The notes under the pieces: model-generated
Seen by the model: only the letters and a program-made list of their open reading frames with translations
Database searches by the model: none
Told to the model about the DNA's origin: nothing
Position numbers and translations under genes: made by a program
Part shown: piece after piece, positions 7,938-18,567 of the stretch
Position numbering within the stretch: the first letter of the stretch is position 1
Layout: the number at the start of each line of letters is the position of its first letter
NCBI RefSeq assembly: GCF_006874465.1
Contig: NZ_VIRL01000003.1
Location: forward strand, 543,608-607,607
Source of the DNA: Microbispora bryophytorum
GTDB lineage: Bacteria; Actinomycetota; Actinomycetes; Streptosporangiales; Streptosporangiaceae
Direction: 5' to 3'
DNA length: 64,000 nt

Positions 7938-8381
7938 TCAGAGCGTCTCGGCGCCCGTGGCGAGGTCCCGTACGATCTGGATCAGCTCGGCCGGGTCGAA
8001 CGGCTTGGTGAGATAGGCGTCGACGCCGATGTCGTACCCCCGCCTGCGATCGTCCTCCTGGGCCCGGGCGGTGATGAGCATGACCTTGATGTGCCGGGTG
8101 CTCGGGTCCTCCCGCAGCCGTGTGGCCGTCTCCCAGCCGTCCAGGCGCGGCATCATCACGTCGAGCGTGATCACATCGGGATCCACGTCATGGACGCGGT
8201 CCAAACAGTCCTGCCCGTCGTACGCGGTCTCGACCTCGAACCCCTCCAGGGTCAGGTTGACCGCTATGAGCTGCCGGATGACCTCGTCGTCATCCACGAC
8301 CAGCACGCGTCCCAGAAGCTCGCCCACGGCGGCAAAGCTAGCCAATGAGACGGGGTGGGCGCGCGGTTTTCGCTGATCCAC
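7938..8381 (-). CDS. Stand-alone response-regulator receiver protein
   Basis: A REC-only protein of 147 residues. RVLVVDDDEVIRQL holds the acidic pair, DVITLDVMMPRLDGWE the phospho-acceptor Asp (the D of TLDVMMP), VMLITARAQEDD the conserved Thr, and DAYLTKPFDPAELI the conserved Lys. There is no output domain, so it acts by protein contact. The GTG start has GGAGG ten bases upstream; an alternative GTG at residue 19 (GELLGRVLVV) would remove a poorly conserved leader and is equally plausible. No histidine kinase is beside it. It sits divergently next to tRNA-Arg. Confidence 0.9.
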   Translation of the reverse strand: MDQRKPRAHPVSLASFAAVGELLGRVLVVDDDEVIRQLIAVNLTLEGFEVETAYDGQDCLDRVHDVDPDVITLDVMMPRLDGWETATRLREDPSTRHIKVMLITARAQEDDRRRGYDIGVDAYLTKPFDPAELIQIVRDLATGAETL

Positions 8382-8455
8382 ATGCTCACGTCCTCCGGAG
8401 GCCGTATTGATGTCACGAACGGCCTTCCAGTGCTGGTAGCCTTATCAGCGGTTGA

Positions 8456-8530
8456 GCCCCCTTAGCTCAGGGGATAGAGCACCGGCCTCCGGAGCCGGGT
8501 GCGTAGGTTCGAATCCTACAGGGGGCACCA
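8456..8530 (+). tRNA. tRNA-Arg (anticodon CCG)
   Basis: Full cloverleaf: acceptor GCCCCCT/AGGGGGC, D stem GCTC/GAGC, anticodon stem CCGGC/GCCGG around loop CTCCGGA (anticodon CCG, reading CGG), T stem GTAGG/CCTAC with loop TTCGAAT, and an encoded ACCA end. CGG is a common Arg codon in this GC-rich genome. tRNA 3' ends are frequent integration sites and accessory genes (VapBC, remnants) follow on the 3' side, but no duplicated attachment sequence was seen. Confidence 0.97.
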
Positions 8531-8534
8531 ATTT

Positions 8535-8588
8535 GATGTCGCAAGACATCGGAAACCCTCGAACCTACGGGTTCGGGGGTTTCTTTGT
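8535..8588 (+). terminator. tRNA transcription terminator: two stacked hairpins
   Basis: First hairpin 8535-8550: GATGTC-GCAA-GACATC, a 6-bp stem with a GNRA tetraloop. Second hairpin 8552-8583: a 14-bp stem (GAAACCCTCGAACC pairing with GGTTCGGGGGTTTC, one T-G wobble) closed by a TACG tetraloop and followed by TTT. This is a textbook intrinsic terminator five bases after the tRNA. Confidence 0.88.
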
Positions 8589-8824
8589 GTACTGGGTTGG
8601 TGGTCGCGGGTGGGGTCCGATGAGCAGGATGACATGGGTTCGTCCGATGCCGATGTGGCGAAGCCGGCCGCCGATCCCCAGGGTGACGACTGTGTGCCGC
8701 TGGTGAACCAGCGGCACCGGGTCGGGTGGCAGCCTCGCACGTGGGCCATCAGTTACTGTGCGACGCCACGACTCGACGCGTTCAGAGCCGCCATGCGCAC
8801 CTTCTCGGTGACGGTTTGACGTGG

Positions 8825-9205
8825 TCAGACCGTGAAGAGCCGAAGCTTGACGCCGAGGGAGTCGGCGAGGTGCTTCAGGTCGTCGGGATCGCTGGTGACC
8901 ACAGAGGCCTGGTATCGGACGGCCGTCACGACGACGATAGCGTCGACGGCGTCGGCCGTTCCTGCGGCAGCGCACGCAATTCCCGCTGCACGACCGACGT
9001 GCTCGTCATCCGGGCGAATGTCGCAGCCCTTCAGCACGCGGGAGATCTGGTGCTGCGGGCCACCGCGCCATGCTTGGGCAAGGGCCACCACCGGCACGAG
9101 TGGACGGATACGGGCGGCGGTCAGTTCACCATGCAGGGCAAGGAAGTCCGGGTTGCGCCGTTCGGCGGCCAGCAAGGCGCCCGCATCGTAGACGATGGCG
9201 CGCAT
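8825..9205 (-). CDS. VapC-like PIN-domain toxin
   Basis: Probable ribonuclease toxin of a type II toxin-antitoxin pair, 126 residues. PIN-domain acidic positions are visible: Asp7 in IVYDAGALLAAER, Asp85/Asp88 in GTADAVDAIVV, and Asp106 in VVTSDPDDLKHL. Length is normal for the family. Its ATG overlaps the TGA of the upstream antitoxin gene (TGATG), a standard coupling. VapC toxins cleave tRNA or rRNA; the target here is unknown. It lies 230 bases beyond the tRNA terminator and converges on nothing known. Confidence 0.85.
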   Translation of the reverse strand: MRAIVYDAGALLAAERRNPDFLALHGELTAARIRPLVPVVALAQAWRGGPQHQISRVLKGCDIRPDDEHVGRAAGIACAAAGTADAVDAIVVVTAVRYQASVVTSDPDDLKHLADSLGVKLRLFTV

Positions 9206-9492
9206 CAGCCGGCCTCTGGCCAGGTGTCGTGCTCGAGAAGTCCCGCCTCCATCAGGAACTCCCGGGCCCGTTGCCGGGACTGCTCGGGCAGGGCGCCGTG
9301 CAAGCTCTCATATTCCGCCACCAGCTCTCGGGCTGCCGCCCGGCCCGCCGCTTGCAGGGCGGCAAGGTGAGCCTTTTCGACGGCGGCCTCAGCCAGCCAC
9401 GCCGACACGGGCTTGCCCTCTTCGGCAGCTGCCGCCTTGATCGTCTCCTCGATTTCGGGAGTCACTGAGATCGATAGCTTCCGAGCTGTCAT
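9205..9492 (-). CDS. VapB-like ribbon-helix-helix antitoxin
   Basis: Antitoxin and autorepressor, 95 residues. The N-terminal KLSISVTPEIEETIKAAAAE and GKPVSAWLAEAAVEKA fit a ribbon-helix-helix DNA-binding domain; the C-terminal half (LVAEYESLHGALPEQSRQRA) would wrap the PIN toxin. It is translated first and its stop overlaps the toxin start. A 7+4+7 palindrome 20 bases upstream of the ATG is the expected operator. Confidence 0.8.
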   Translation of the reverse strand: MTARKLSISVTPEIEETIKAAAAEEGKPVSAWLAEAAVEKAHLAALQAAGRAAARELVAEYESLHGALPEQSRQRAREFLMEAGLLEHDTWPEAG

Positions 9493-9511
9493 GGCTCCAC
9501 GATAGCGAACA

Positions 9512-9529
9512 GTAGGAACGCATTCCTAC
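9512..9529. promoter_or_regulatory. Operator of the VapBC-like pair
   Basis: GTAGGAA-CGCA-TTCCTAC, perfect 7-bp arms, 20 bases upstream of the antitoxin start. Its place and symmetry fit autoregulation by a dimeric ribbon-helix-helix antitoxin. Confidence 0.7.
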
Positions 9530-9792
9530 CGCTTGCGTGAGAAGCATCGGTCAACCGTGGCCTGGGCGTGCTGGGCCGCCTCGGAACACGCTTTCGCATG
9601 GCCCTAGCCGACGGTCCCGCAGGTCGGCGGCAGTAGTTGCGGGTGGGGCCGATGATCGGGGCTCGCTACAGCTCGCGGGAGCTGATCGGGGGTATCCGCG
9701 GCGACGAGATCGATCCTTGAGACCGCATCGCCGTTCCCATCGTGTACGAGGGCTGCGACGCCTCGGAGGGAATCCCGACTGTCGGCAGAGTG
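9530..9792. other. Gene-free stretch
   Basis: I see no supported gene between the VapBC operator and the hairpin after the ricin-lectin gene. A 22-codon frame starting MIGARYSSRELIGG at 9651 is intriguing but too short to call. Confidence 0.5.
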
Positions 9793-9827
9793 GGGCCGCG
9801 GACGGTGCGTACGACCGCCCGCGGCCC
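9793..9827 (-). terminator. Terminator hairpin of the beta-helix/ricin gene
   Basis: GGGCCGCGG pairs with CCGCGGCCC, then after one mismatch CGGT pairs with ACCG around the loop GCGTACG: 13 pairs in all. It begins 15 bases beyond the leftward gene's stop. Confidence 0.65.
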
Positions 9828-9842
9828 GGTAGAGGCCTCACA

Positions 9843-13454
<3,612 letters not shown>

Positions 13455-13949
13455 ATGAGCGACTCCGCGTCATACCTGGCCTTCGTCGCCTCCGTACCGC
13501 GCCTTCGTGCCGGCGCAGGCGCATTGCTCCGAGACAACGAGGGGCGGGTGCTTGTCGTGCATCCGGTCTACAAGGACGGCTGGGAGATCCCCGGCGGGAT
13601 CGTCGAGGCGGGGGAGTCCCCCGTCAGTGCTTTGCTCCGTGAACTGCGGGAGGAACTGGGCATCGCGCCGCCGGTGGGTCGGCTCGCATGTGTCGACTGG
13701 GTGCCACCGGCGCCGCCGTGGGACGCCGGGCTGATGTTCGTCTTCGACGCAGGCGTGCTCACCGACTCACAAATCGCGACGCTCCGGCTGCAGCCCGAGG
13801 AGCTCGACGAATATGCATTCGTCCGCCCCGCGGACCTGGACAAGCTCCTGCCGCCGGGCTTGGCGCGGAGGATGAATGCGGCGATCTCGGCGGCGGACGC
13901 ACGCCAGACCGCTTACCTGGAGGACGGCCTTATTCGCCTCCTTCCGTAG
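13455..13949 (+). CDS. Nudix hydrolase
   Basis: Cytosolic hydrolase of nucleoside diphosphates linked to other moieties, 164 residues. The Nudix box runs GGIVEAGESPVSALLRELRE followed by ELG, a perfect Gx5Ex7REUxEExGU match at about residues 48-70, giving the metal-binding Glu helix. PEELDEYAFVRPADL is the usual substrate-side C-terminal strand. The start ATGAGCGACTCC gives a normal-length protein. A 109-base piece of this gene covering the Nudix box is duplicated about 1 kb downstream. Substrate unknown. Confidence 0.93.
   Translation: MSDSASYLAFVASVPRLRAGAGALLRDNEGRVLVVHPVYKDGWEIPGGIVEAGESPVSALLRELREELGIAPPVGRLACVDWVPPAPPWDAGLMFVFDAGVLTDSQIATLRLQPEELDEYAFVRPADLDKLLPPGLARRMNAAISAADARQTAYLEDGLIRLLP
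13589..13697 (+). repeat. Direct repeat copy A (Nudix box region, intact gene)
   Basis: Source copy of a roughly 108-bp segment that recurs at 14592-14699 with about ten differences by eye (about 90% identity). It covers the coding sequence of the Nudix box and the 13 residues after it. Confidence 0.9.
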
Positions 13950-14104
13950 CTCGGATGCAGTAGTGGGTCGCTGTGGCGGCATTGACTCCCACGGTGTTGC
14001 GAAGCGATTCGACCGCAGGCCGGACGTCGAGGACGGATCGGAGTGCTGTCACCGGCCCCGCTCGCTCAGATGGGCGGCGTGGCGAGCGGGTCCGCGCTGC
14101 AGGG

Positions 14105-14243
14105 TCAGCCAGCCCAGATGATGTCGATGACGCGCAGGGACTGGGTTTCCTCATCAAGGATGAACGTCAGCATCACCTGGCTGAGGAAGACCGTTCAGCT
14201 CGTATAGGGCGCGTCCGTGGAAGCCATCGAACTTGTAACTCAC
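14105..14243 (-). pseudogene. Remnant of a RelE/ParE-like toxin gene
   Basis: A GTG overlapping the stop of the upstream DUF6247-like gene (GTGA) begins SYKFDGFHGRALYELNGLPQ, the opening helix pattern of RelE-like toxins (xxALxELxGLP). A second frame in the same 139 bases then reads VMLTFILDEETQSLRVIDII before ending WAG and TGA, the usual closing strands of that family. Roughly 40 codons in two frames remain of a gene normally near 85 codons, so the middle has been lost and the frame shifted. The product would be inactive. The identification rests on the two end motifs and on the partner gene. Confidence 0.6.
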
Positions 14244-14539
14244 ACCCGGTCTTCCCACTCCGGCGGGGTGTAGCGAGTGAACATCTCTGTACGCTCCTGA
14301 AGGGCGTCCTGGACGGCCTCCTCATAACCCGGGCGAGCGTAGGCGAGCGCGCGCAGGCGCCACTGGCGCAACAGCGTCTGCACCTGCTTGAAGCGAGCCA
14401 GATCGTGCGCGGCTTCCAGTGCCTCGTCGTACTCTGCGCGGAACTGGACCCGGTGCGACGGCGGAAGCGCCTCGAAGATCGCCGCTGGGTCCTCACCGGG
14501 ATCACGGAACCCGACGTGATCCACAGGCTGAGCGCTCAT
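14240..14539 (-). CDS. DUF6247-like protein, probable antitoxin
   Basis: A 99-residue acidic protein beginning MSAQPVDHVGFRDPGEDPAA and containing LPPSHRVQFRAEYDEALEAA and LLRQWRLRALAYARPGYEEA. The pattern DPxAIFxALP...F..EY..AL..A...W.L.A...P matches DUF6247, an actinobacterial family usually encoded immediately upstream of a RelE-like toxin gene. The ATG was preferred to a TTG three codons earlier. A CCAACC-N5-GGTTGG palindrome sits at the promoter. Because its toxin partner is wrecked, this looks like an orphan antitoxin. The family name is from memory of the motif. Confidence 0.65.
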   Translation of the reverse strand: MSAQPVDHVGFRDPGEDPAAIFEALPPSHRVQFRAEYDEALEAAHDLARFKQVQTLLRQWRLRALAYARPGYEEAVQDALQERTEMFTRYTPPEWEDRV

Positions 14540-14544
14540 ACCGA

Positions 14545-14561
14545 CCAACCTATCTGGTTGG
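14545..14561. promoter_or_regulatory. Candidate operator of the DUF6247-like gene
   Basis: CCAACC-TATCT-GGTTGG, 6-bp perfect arms, ends six bases upstream of the ATG. It would overlap the ribosome-binding region and promoter, as expected for an autoregulated antitoxin. Confidence 0.55.
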
Positions 14562-14591
14562 GGGTGCCGTCAACCGATGTGTCATGGGCCG

Positions 14592-14699
14592 CCCCGGCGG
14601 AACGTCGAGGCGGGACAGTCCCCCGTCAGCGCTTTGCTCCGTGAGCTGCGGGAGGAGTTGGGCATAGCGCCGCCGGTGGGTCGGCTCGCATGCGTCGAC
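14592..14699 (+). pseudogene. Nudix gene fragment (direct repeat copy B)
   Basis: This is a second, broken copy of the Nudix box segment of the gene at 13455-13949. Both ends are cut and a one-base deletion near the start (GGCGGAACG versus GGCGGGATCG) breaks the frame. It flanks the DUF6247-like/toxin remnant on the far side from the intact gene, so duplication followed by insertion or deletion shaped this 1-kb segment. Confidence 0.88.
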
Positions 14700-14737
14700 C
14701 CGGCACCGCCGTCTTCCTTGACGTCGATCCTTCGCTG

Positions 14738-16054
14738 TTAGGCGGCGAAGAGGAGAAGCAGCCCCACGACGGTGTAGACCACCATCAGCACGAGCAGGGG
14801 AATCTGCCCGAGGACGGCGGTCCGCCGGGGAAACAGGGCCAGCGCGCGATCGTGGGCCAGGACGGTGCCCAGCACGTGACCGATGACGATGACCGTGACC
14901 TGGAGGGTGGCGACTCCCGCGGGGGTGGTGCCGAGCGCCTGGATGGTCCACCCGGCGGTGCCCAGCCAGTCGGCGCCGGTGTCCAGTGGGTCGGACAGCA
15001 GGGCGATGGTCCGCTGCCCCTCCAGGAGGAACAGGGTGTAGTAGTGGGCGACGATGTATCCGACGGCTATCGGGACTATCGAGTGGGCGATCTCGCCCGC
15101 CGTCGTGCCGGGCCGGGCCGCGCCCCATCGGCCGGCGAGCGCGGTCGCGGTCCGGTAGGCCGCGAGCACCAGAGCGATGACGATGACCAGGCCGGCGGTG
15201 CCCGTGACCGGGGCCGGCACCGCGCTTTCCTGCACGAAGCGCACCCATACCGGAGCGTTGGACAGGCTGTCGTACATGGTGGAGCCCAGGAGCACGACCA
15301 CCAGCGTCGTCTGTCCCGGTGCCGGTCGTAGCCCGGCCATGCCGTCGAGGGAGTTGCGCCAGGCCACGACGCCGTCGCCGCGTCTGGCCGCCGGGGCGAG
15401 CCTGCCCACGAGGCCGCTGTAGACCTCGAACGGATCGCCGTGGTCGAACCACCGGGAGCCGAAGACGACGGCTCCGGCGAGCGTGAGCACGGCGTAGGCC
15501 GCGAGCCAGGCCCCGATGACCGGCAGAGTGGCCCGTTCGGGGGCGACGAGTTCCAGCCACACGAAGGCGAACAGGCCGGCGCAGGCGGGCCAGTATCCGA
15601 CGCCTGGGGGCAGCGGCCGCAGGCCGAGCTCGGGGTCGCGTCCGAGTCCCCTGCAGGCCAGCAGGTGCAGCGTCCGCAGCGGATTCAGACGGCGCCACAC
15701 CGGGCCGAACAGCAGCGAGAGCGGCACCAGGCCGACCCAGAACAGGACGTAGAACGCCCCAGCGGTGGGATTGTCGGCCTGATCGGGACCGAAGATCAGT
15801 CCGATGCAGAAGTACGCCGCGGCGACGAGCCCGGCGATCCGCCAGACCCACCGCCAGGCGGGCGCGCTCATCGCTGTCTGGACGGCGGCCGGCAGCGAGC
15901 GGGCGCCAGGAGAGTCGCCGCCCAGGCGCGGTTCCTTCCACAGTGCGCCGAGCGCCACGAACGACACCAGCAACGCGAGGGCCGCGCCGATCAACACGGC
16001 CGAGAACGGGATCGGCAGGTCCTGACGGCCTCCGACGCCGTGAGCCAGCAGCAT
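14738..16054 (-). CDS. Polytopic membrane protein linked to CopC/cupredoxin genes
   Basis: A 438-residue inner-membrane protein with roughly ten to twelve hydrophobic helices (for example VLIGAALALLVSFVALGALW near the N-terminus and LVLMVVYTVVGLLLLFAA at the end). Conserved polar stretches include GPVWRRLNPLRTLH, FGSRWFDHGDPFEVYSGL and HYYTLFLLEGQ. His and Tyr residues inside helices (VAHYYTLF, VIGHVLG) could bind metal or haem. I do not recognise a named family. It is last in a three-gene leftward set after a CopC-like protein and a cupredoxin-like lipoprotein, suggesting a role in copper handling or cytochrome assembly at the membrane (inference from context). Confidence 0.75.
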   Translation of the reverse strand: MLLAHGVGGRQDLPIPFSAVLIGAALALLVSFVALGALWKEPRLGGDSPGARSLPAAVQTAMSAPAWRWVWRIAGLVAAAYFCIGLIFGPDQADNPTAGAFYVLFWVGLVPLSLLFGPVWRRLNPLRTLHLLACRGLGRDPELGLRPLPPGVGYWPACAGLFAFVWLELVAPERATLPVIGAWLAAYAVLTLAGAVVFGSRWFDHGDPFEVYSGLVGRLAPAARRGDGVVAWRNSLDGMAGLRPAPGQTTLVVVLLGSTMYDSLSNAPVWVRFVQESAVPAPVTGTAGLVIVIALVLAAYRTATALAGRWGAARPGTTAGEIAHSIVPIAVGYIVAHYYTLFLLEGQRTIALLSDPLDTGADWLGTAGWTIQALGTTPAGVATLQVTVIVIGHVLGTVLAHDRALALFPRRTAVLGQIPLLVLMVVYTVVGLLLLFAA

Positions 16055-16063
16055 CCCGGCGGC

Positions 16064-16564
16064 CTAACGCACGACGAGCTGGAACAACTGCAGTCCCGAC
16101 CCGTGGGTTTCCATCTCGAACAGGCCGGTCTGGTCGGCGACGAACTCGATGCTCGCGGGGGTGCCGGGCTGCAGCTCGGCCTCCTTGTCGTACCCGTGTA
16201 GATGCGCCTCGTCGGCGGTGTCGCTGGTGACGGTGATACGCACCGTCTGGCCCTTGGTCACCTCGATCCGGTCCGGCGGCGGGGTGACCTTTTTACCGGC
16301 GATGGTGACGGTGATCTCCTTCACGGCCGGGTCGGCGGGGGCGGCTGCGGCGGACTCGCCGGGGGCGGCGGGAGCCGACTCGGCAGCAGCCGGGGCGGCC
16401 GGCTCGGTGGATACCGGTGCGGCGGCCTCGGTGGTTACCGATGCGGCCGACTGGGCGGGAGCGGCGGCATCCGACCCGCCACAGGCAGACGTGGCCATCA
16501 GCAGGGCCGCACCGAGTGGGAGCACGGCGAGCAGCGGGCGCAGGCGTGCAGGGGCGATCACCAT
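16064..16564 (-). CDS. Cupredoxin-like lipoprotein
   Basis: Exported protein of 166 residues. LLAVLPLGAALLMATSAC ends in a lipobox with Cys at about residue 27, so it is a membrane-anchored lipoprotein. An Ala/Pro/Glu-rich linker (about 30-75) leads to a cupredoxin-like beta-sandwich (KEITVTIAGKKVTPPPDRIE to the end) with HLHGYD and a second His in FEMETHGSG. The Cys of a classical blue-copper site is absent, so it may bind Cu differently or only structurally. The start has AGGAG upstream. It is preceded by the CopC-like gene by 29 bases and followed by the membrane protein after 9 bases, an operon. Confidence 0.82.
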   Translation of the reverse strand: MVIAPARLRPLLAVLPLGAALLMATSACGGSDAAAPAQSAASVTTEAAAPVSTEPAAPAAAESAPAAPGESAAAAPADPAVKEITVTIAGKKVTPPPDRIEVTKGQTVRITVTSDTADEAHLHGYDKEAELQPGTPASIEFVADQTGLFEMETHGSGLQLFQLVVR

Positions 16565-16593
16565 GGGGGGTTCTCCTGAAAGGGCGAGGCGTG

Positions 16594-17577
16594 TCAGCGT
16601 CGCTTGGTGGATTTGGGGCGGTGGGGGGTGCGTGGCGCCGGGGCGCGTGAGGGTTTCTTGGCCTGCGGGCGGCCGGACGACCGCTCGGCCGCCGTCGTGG
16701 CGGGCGCGGGCCGCCGCGCAGCCCGCACCACCAGGGCGCCCGCTCCCAGGACGAGGACCGCGGGCACCAGCCATACCGACAGCCCGGTGCCGGAGTCGGC
16801 CGGCTGCGCTGCCCGGGCCGCAGTGCCCGCAGTGCCCGCAGTGCCCGCAGTGCCCGCAGTGCCCGCAGTGCCCGCAGCGCCGCCGGGTTCGGACGCCGCG
16901 GCCGGGCTGCCGCCGGCCTGTGTGACCGAGGCCGGGCTTGCGCCGGCCTGTGTGACCGAGGCCGGGCTGCCTCCGGCCTCTGGCACCGTGGGGCCCATCG
17001 CCGAAAGGCTGCCGCCGGCCGCCGGCTCATTGGACTGGGGGCTGCTCCCTGGCTCGGCCGAGGCGAGCAGGCTGGGGTCGGGCTCGTTGTCCGGGGCCTG
17101 CCAGCCCTTGGGCGGCGCCGAGGTCTTGCCCTTGTACGTGAACCGGAGCTCTCCCTGCACCGGCTCCCCGTCGGAGGCGATCGACAGATACCGGACGACG
17201 TACTCGCCCCGCGCCGGCCAGTAGGCGACGGGGACCTGCGCGGGGAACCCGGTGTTGTACACGCTCGGTTCCCAGAAGCCGTTGACCAGGTTGTACTCCT
17301 GGACCGGCTTGTCGAGACGCTTCGGCTGACCATGCGTCCAGGGCTGGTCGACCCGGGCGCCGCCGGGAGCGGTGACCGCGAAGTACGCGTTCGGGGCGGG
17401 TGCCTCGGTGAAGTAGAGGGAGAGGGACTCCAACGGCTCGCGCACCGTGCCGTCCTTCGCCGGTGTCGACATCGCGAGCTGACCGTGGGCGAAAGCGGGC
17501 GTCGCCAGGGTGGCCATGGCCATCACGCCGATGACGACTGGCAGAAGCAACCTGCCCGACCAGCGCGCCATCGTCAC
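16594..17577 (-). CDS. CopC-domain copper-binding exported protein with C-terminal membrane anchor
   Basis: A 327-residue protein with signal peptide (LLLPVVIGVMAMATLATPAFA) cleaved before AHGQLAMSTPAKDG. The mature N-terminus starts with Ala-His, placing a His where CopC proteins bind Cu(II). The CopC-like domain runs to about residue 152. The usual SxDGH copper motif reads SDGEPVQGELRF, with Glu in place of His, so the site may be weakened. A long low-complexity linker (six GTA repeats, two ASVTQAG repeats) precedes a transmembrane helix (VWLVPAVLVLGAGALVVRAA, about 270-290) and a basic cytoplasmic tail. The GTG start lies seven bases after GGAG. First gene of the three-gene set. Confidence 0.85.
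   Translation of the reverse strand: MTMARWSGRLLLPVVIGVMAMATLATPAFAHGQLAMSTPAKDGTVREPLESLSLYFTEAPAPNAYFAVTAPGGARVDQPWTHGQPKRLDKPVQEYNLVNGFWEPSVYNTGFPAQVPVAYWPARGEYVVRYLSIASDGEPVQGELRFTYKGKTSAPPKGWQAPDNEPDPSLLASAEPGSSPQSNEPAAGGSLSAMGPTVPEAGGSPASVTQAGASPASVTQAGGSPAAASEPGGAAGTAGTAGTAGTAGTAGTAARAAQPADSGTGLSVWLVPAVLVLGAGALVVRAARRPAPATTAAERSSGRPQAKKPSRAPAPRTPHRPKSTKRR
16821..16874. repeat. Six tandem 9-bp repeats inside the CopC-like gene
   Basis: CAGTGCCCG repeated six times without a mismatch, encoding (Gly-Thr-Ala)n on the minus strand. Such an array is prone to slippage, but a unit of nine keeps the frame, so only linker length would vary. Confidence 0.93.
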
Positions 17578-17851
17578 TTCTGCTCTCCATGCGGTACGAC
17601 CCCTGGGCGGGGAGATGCGGCTTGGGCCCCTGGGGCCAATTCCGTCGAGATTAACGACTTTCGCCCCAAAAGAACAGAACTCGGATCATTGACACCAGAA
17701 GTAGACGACGTTGCGGTCTGTGACCGCACCACGCTTTCAGGGCCCGCTCGAACAGGTGAGCTCTCTCAGGGGCCCCGCAATCTTCGCCAAGCAGGCGCCG
17801 CCGGACGTCCCGGGGTCGTACTGTCGAACCCGTTGGCGAGGAGGACCTCTG

Positions 17852-18415
17852 ATGCGCAGCGTGACGTACTCCATGAGCGTCTCACTTGACGGCTACATCG
17901 TCGGGACGGACGGTGACTTCGGCTGGTCGGCGCCCGACGAGGAGGTCTTCCGCTTCGTCACCGGCGAGATCCGAAAGGTCGGCGTCCACCTGCTGGGACG
18001 ACGGCTGTACGAGACGATGCTGGACTGGGAGACCGCCGACCAGGATCCGTCGCTCGACGACTTGATGCTCGAGTGGGCCGCGATCTGGAAGCGGCTCCCG
18101 AAGACGGTGTTCTCCACCACGCTGTCGGCGGTGCAGGGCAATGCCCGCCTGGCCTCCGGGGGCCTGGCGGAGGAGATCGAGCGGTTGCGAGCCGAGCCGG
18201 GGGAGAGTGAGATCGCGGTCGGCGGTGCGACTCTCGCCGCCGAGGCGGCGGCGCTGGGTCTTATCGACGAGTACCGGGTCAGGGTCTATCCGGTGCTGGT
18301 CGGCGGCGGCATTCCGTTCTTTCCCCGGCGCGAGCGCCAGGTGGATCTCGAACTCGTCGAAACCCGCACCTTCAGCTCGCAGGTCGTCTACCTCCGCTAC
18401 CGCGTGGCGCGCTGA
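17852..18415 (+). CDS. Dihydrofolate reductase family (RibD C-terminal-like) protein
   Basis: Probable NADPH-dependent reductase of 187 residues in the RibD_C/DHFR-like family. MRSVTYSMSVSLDGYIVGTD is the typical opening, with the SLDGxIxG signature; EIAVGGATLAAEAAALGLID provides the glycine-rich nucleotide-binding segment and YRVRVYPVLVGGGIPFFP the conserved VxPVxxGxGxxFF motif. A longer upstream reading was rejected because GAGGAGG sits seven bases before this ATG. Substrate unknown; most members of this subgroup are uncharacterised. It precedes the ArsR-SRPBCC gene by 150 bases. Confidence 0.9.
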   Translation: MRSVTYSMSVSLDGYIVGTDGDFGWSAPDEEVFRFVTGEIRKVGVHLLGRRLYETMLDWETADQDPSLDDLMLEWAAIWKRLPKTVFSTTLSAVQGNARLASGGLAEEIERLRAEPGESEIAVGGATLAAEAAALGLIDEYRVRVYPVLVGGGIPFFPRRERQVDLELVETRTFSSQVVYLRYRVAR

Positions 18416-18512
18416 TCCTGTCGCCGCCCAGTCCGGTGCGCGTGCGCTCCGGCACCTGGGAGGCCGTGCTGACGATGATCAGACCTCACAAGGGCCTGCG
18501 TGGCCGCGCGTC

Positions 18513-18552
18513 TTGACAGGCAACCATCCGGTTGCCTAAGTTACAGGCAACC
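18513..18552 (+). promoter_or_regulatory. Promoter and operator of the ArsR-SRPBCC gene
   Basis: TTGACA (18513-18518), 18-base spacer, TAAGTT (18537-18542). The spacer is filled by an inverted repeat GGCAACC-ATCC-GGTTGCC (18519-18536), and a third half-site AGGCAACC follows at 18545-18552. An ArsR dimer on this site would block RNA polymerase directly, so autorepression is likely. Confidence 0.8.
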
Positions 18553-18567
18553 GAAAGGCTGCATATC

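Noticed and set aside
8456..8530. tRNA 3' end as a proven attachment site
   Set aside because: No integrase gene and no second copy of the tRNA end were found in the window by eye, so only a possibility is recorded.
9651..9719. 22-codon frame beginning MIGARYSSRELIGG, reminiscent of a Ser/Thr kinase N-terminus
   Set aside because: Too short, and what follows in all frames shows no kinase motif; similarity is probably accidental.
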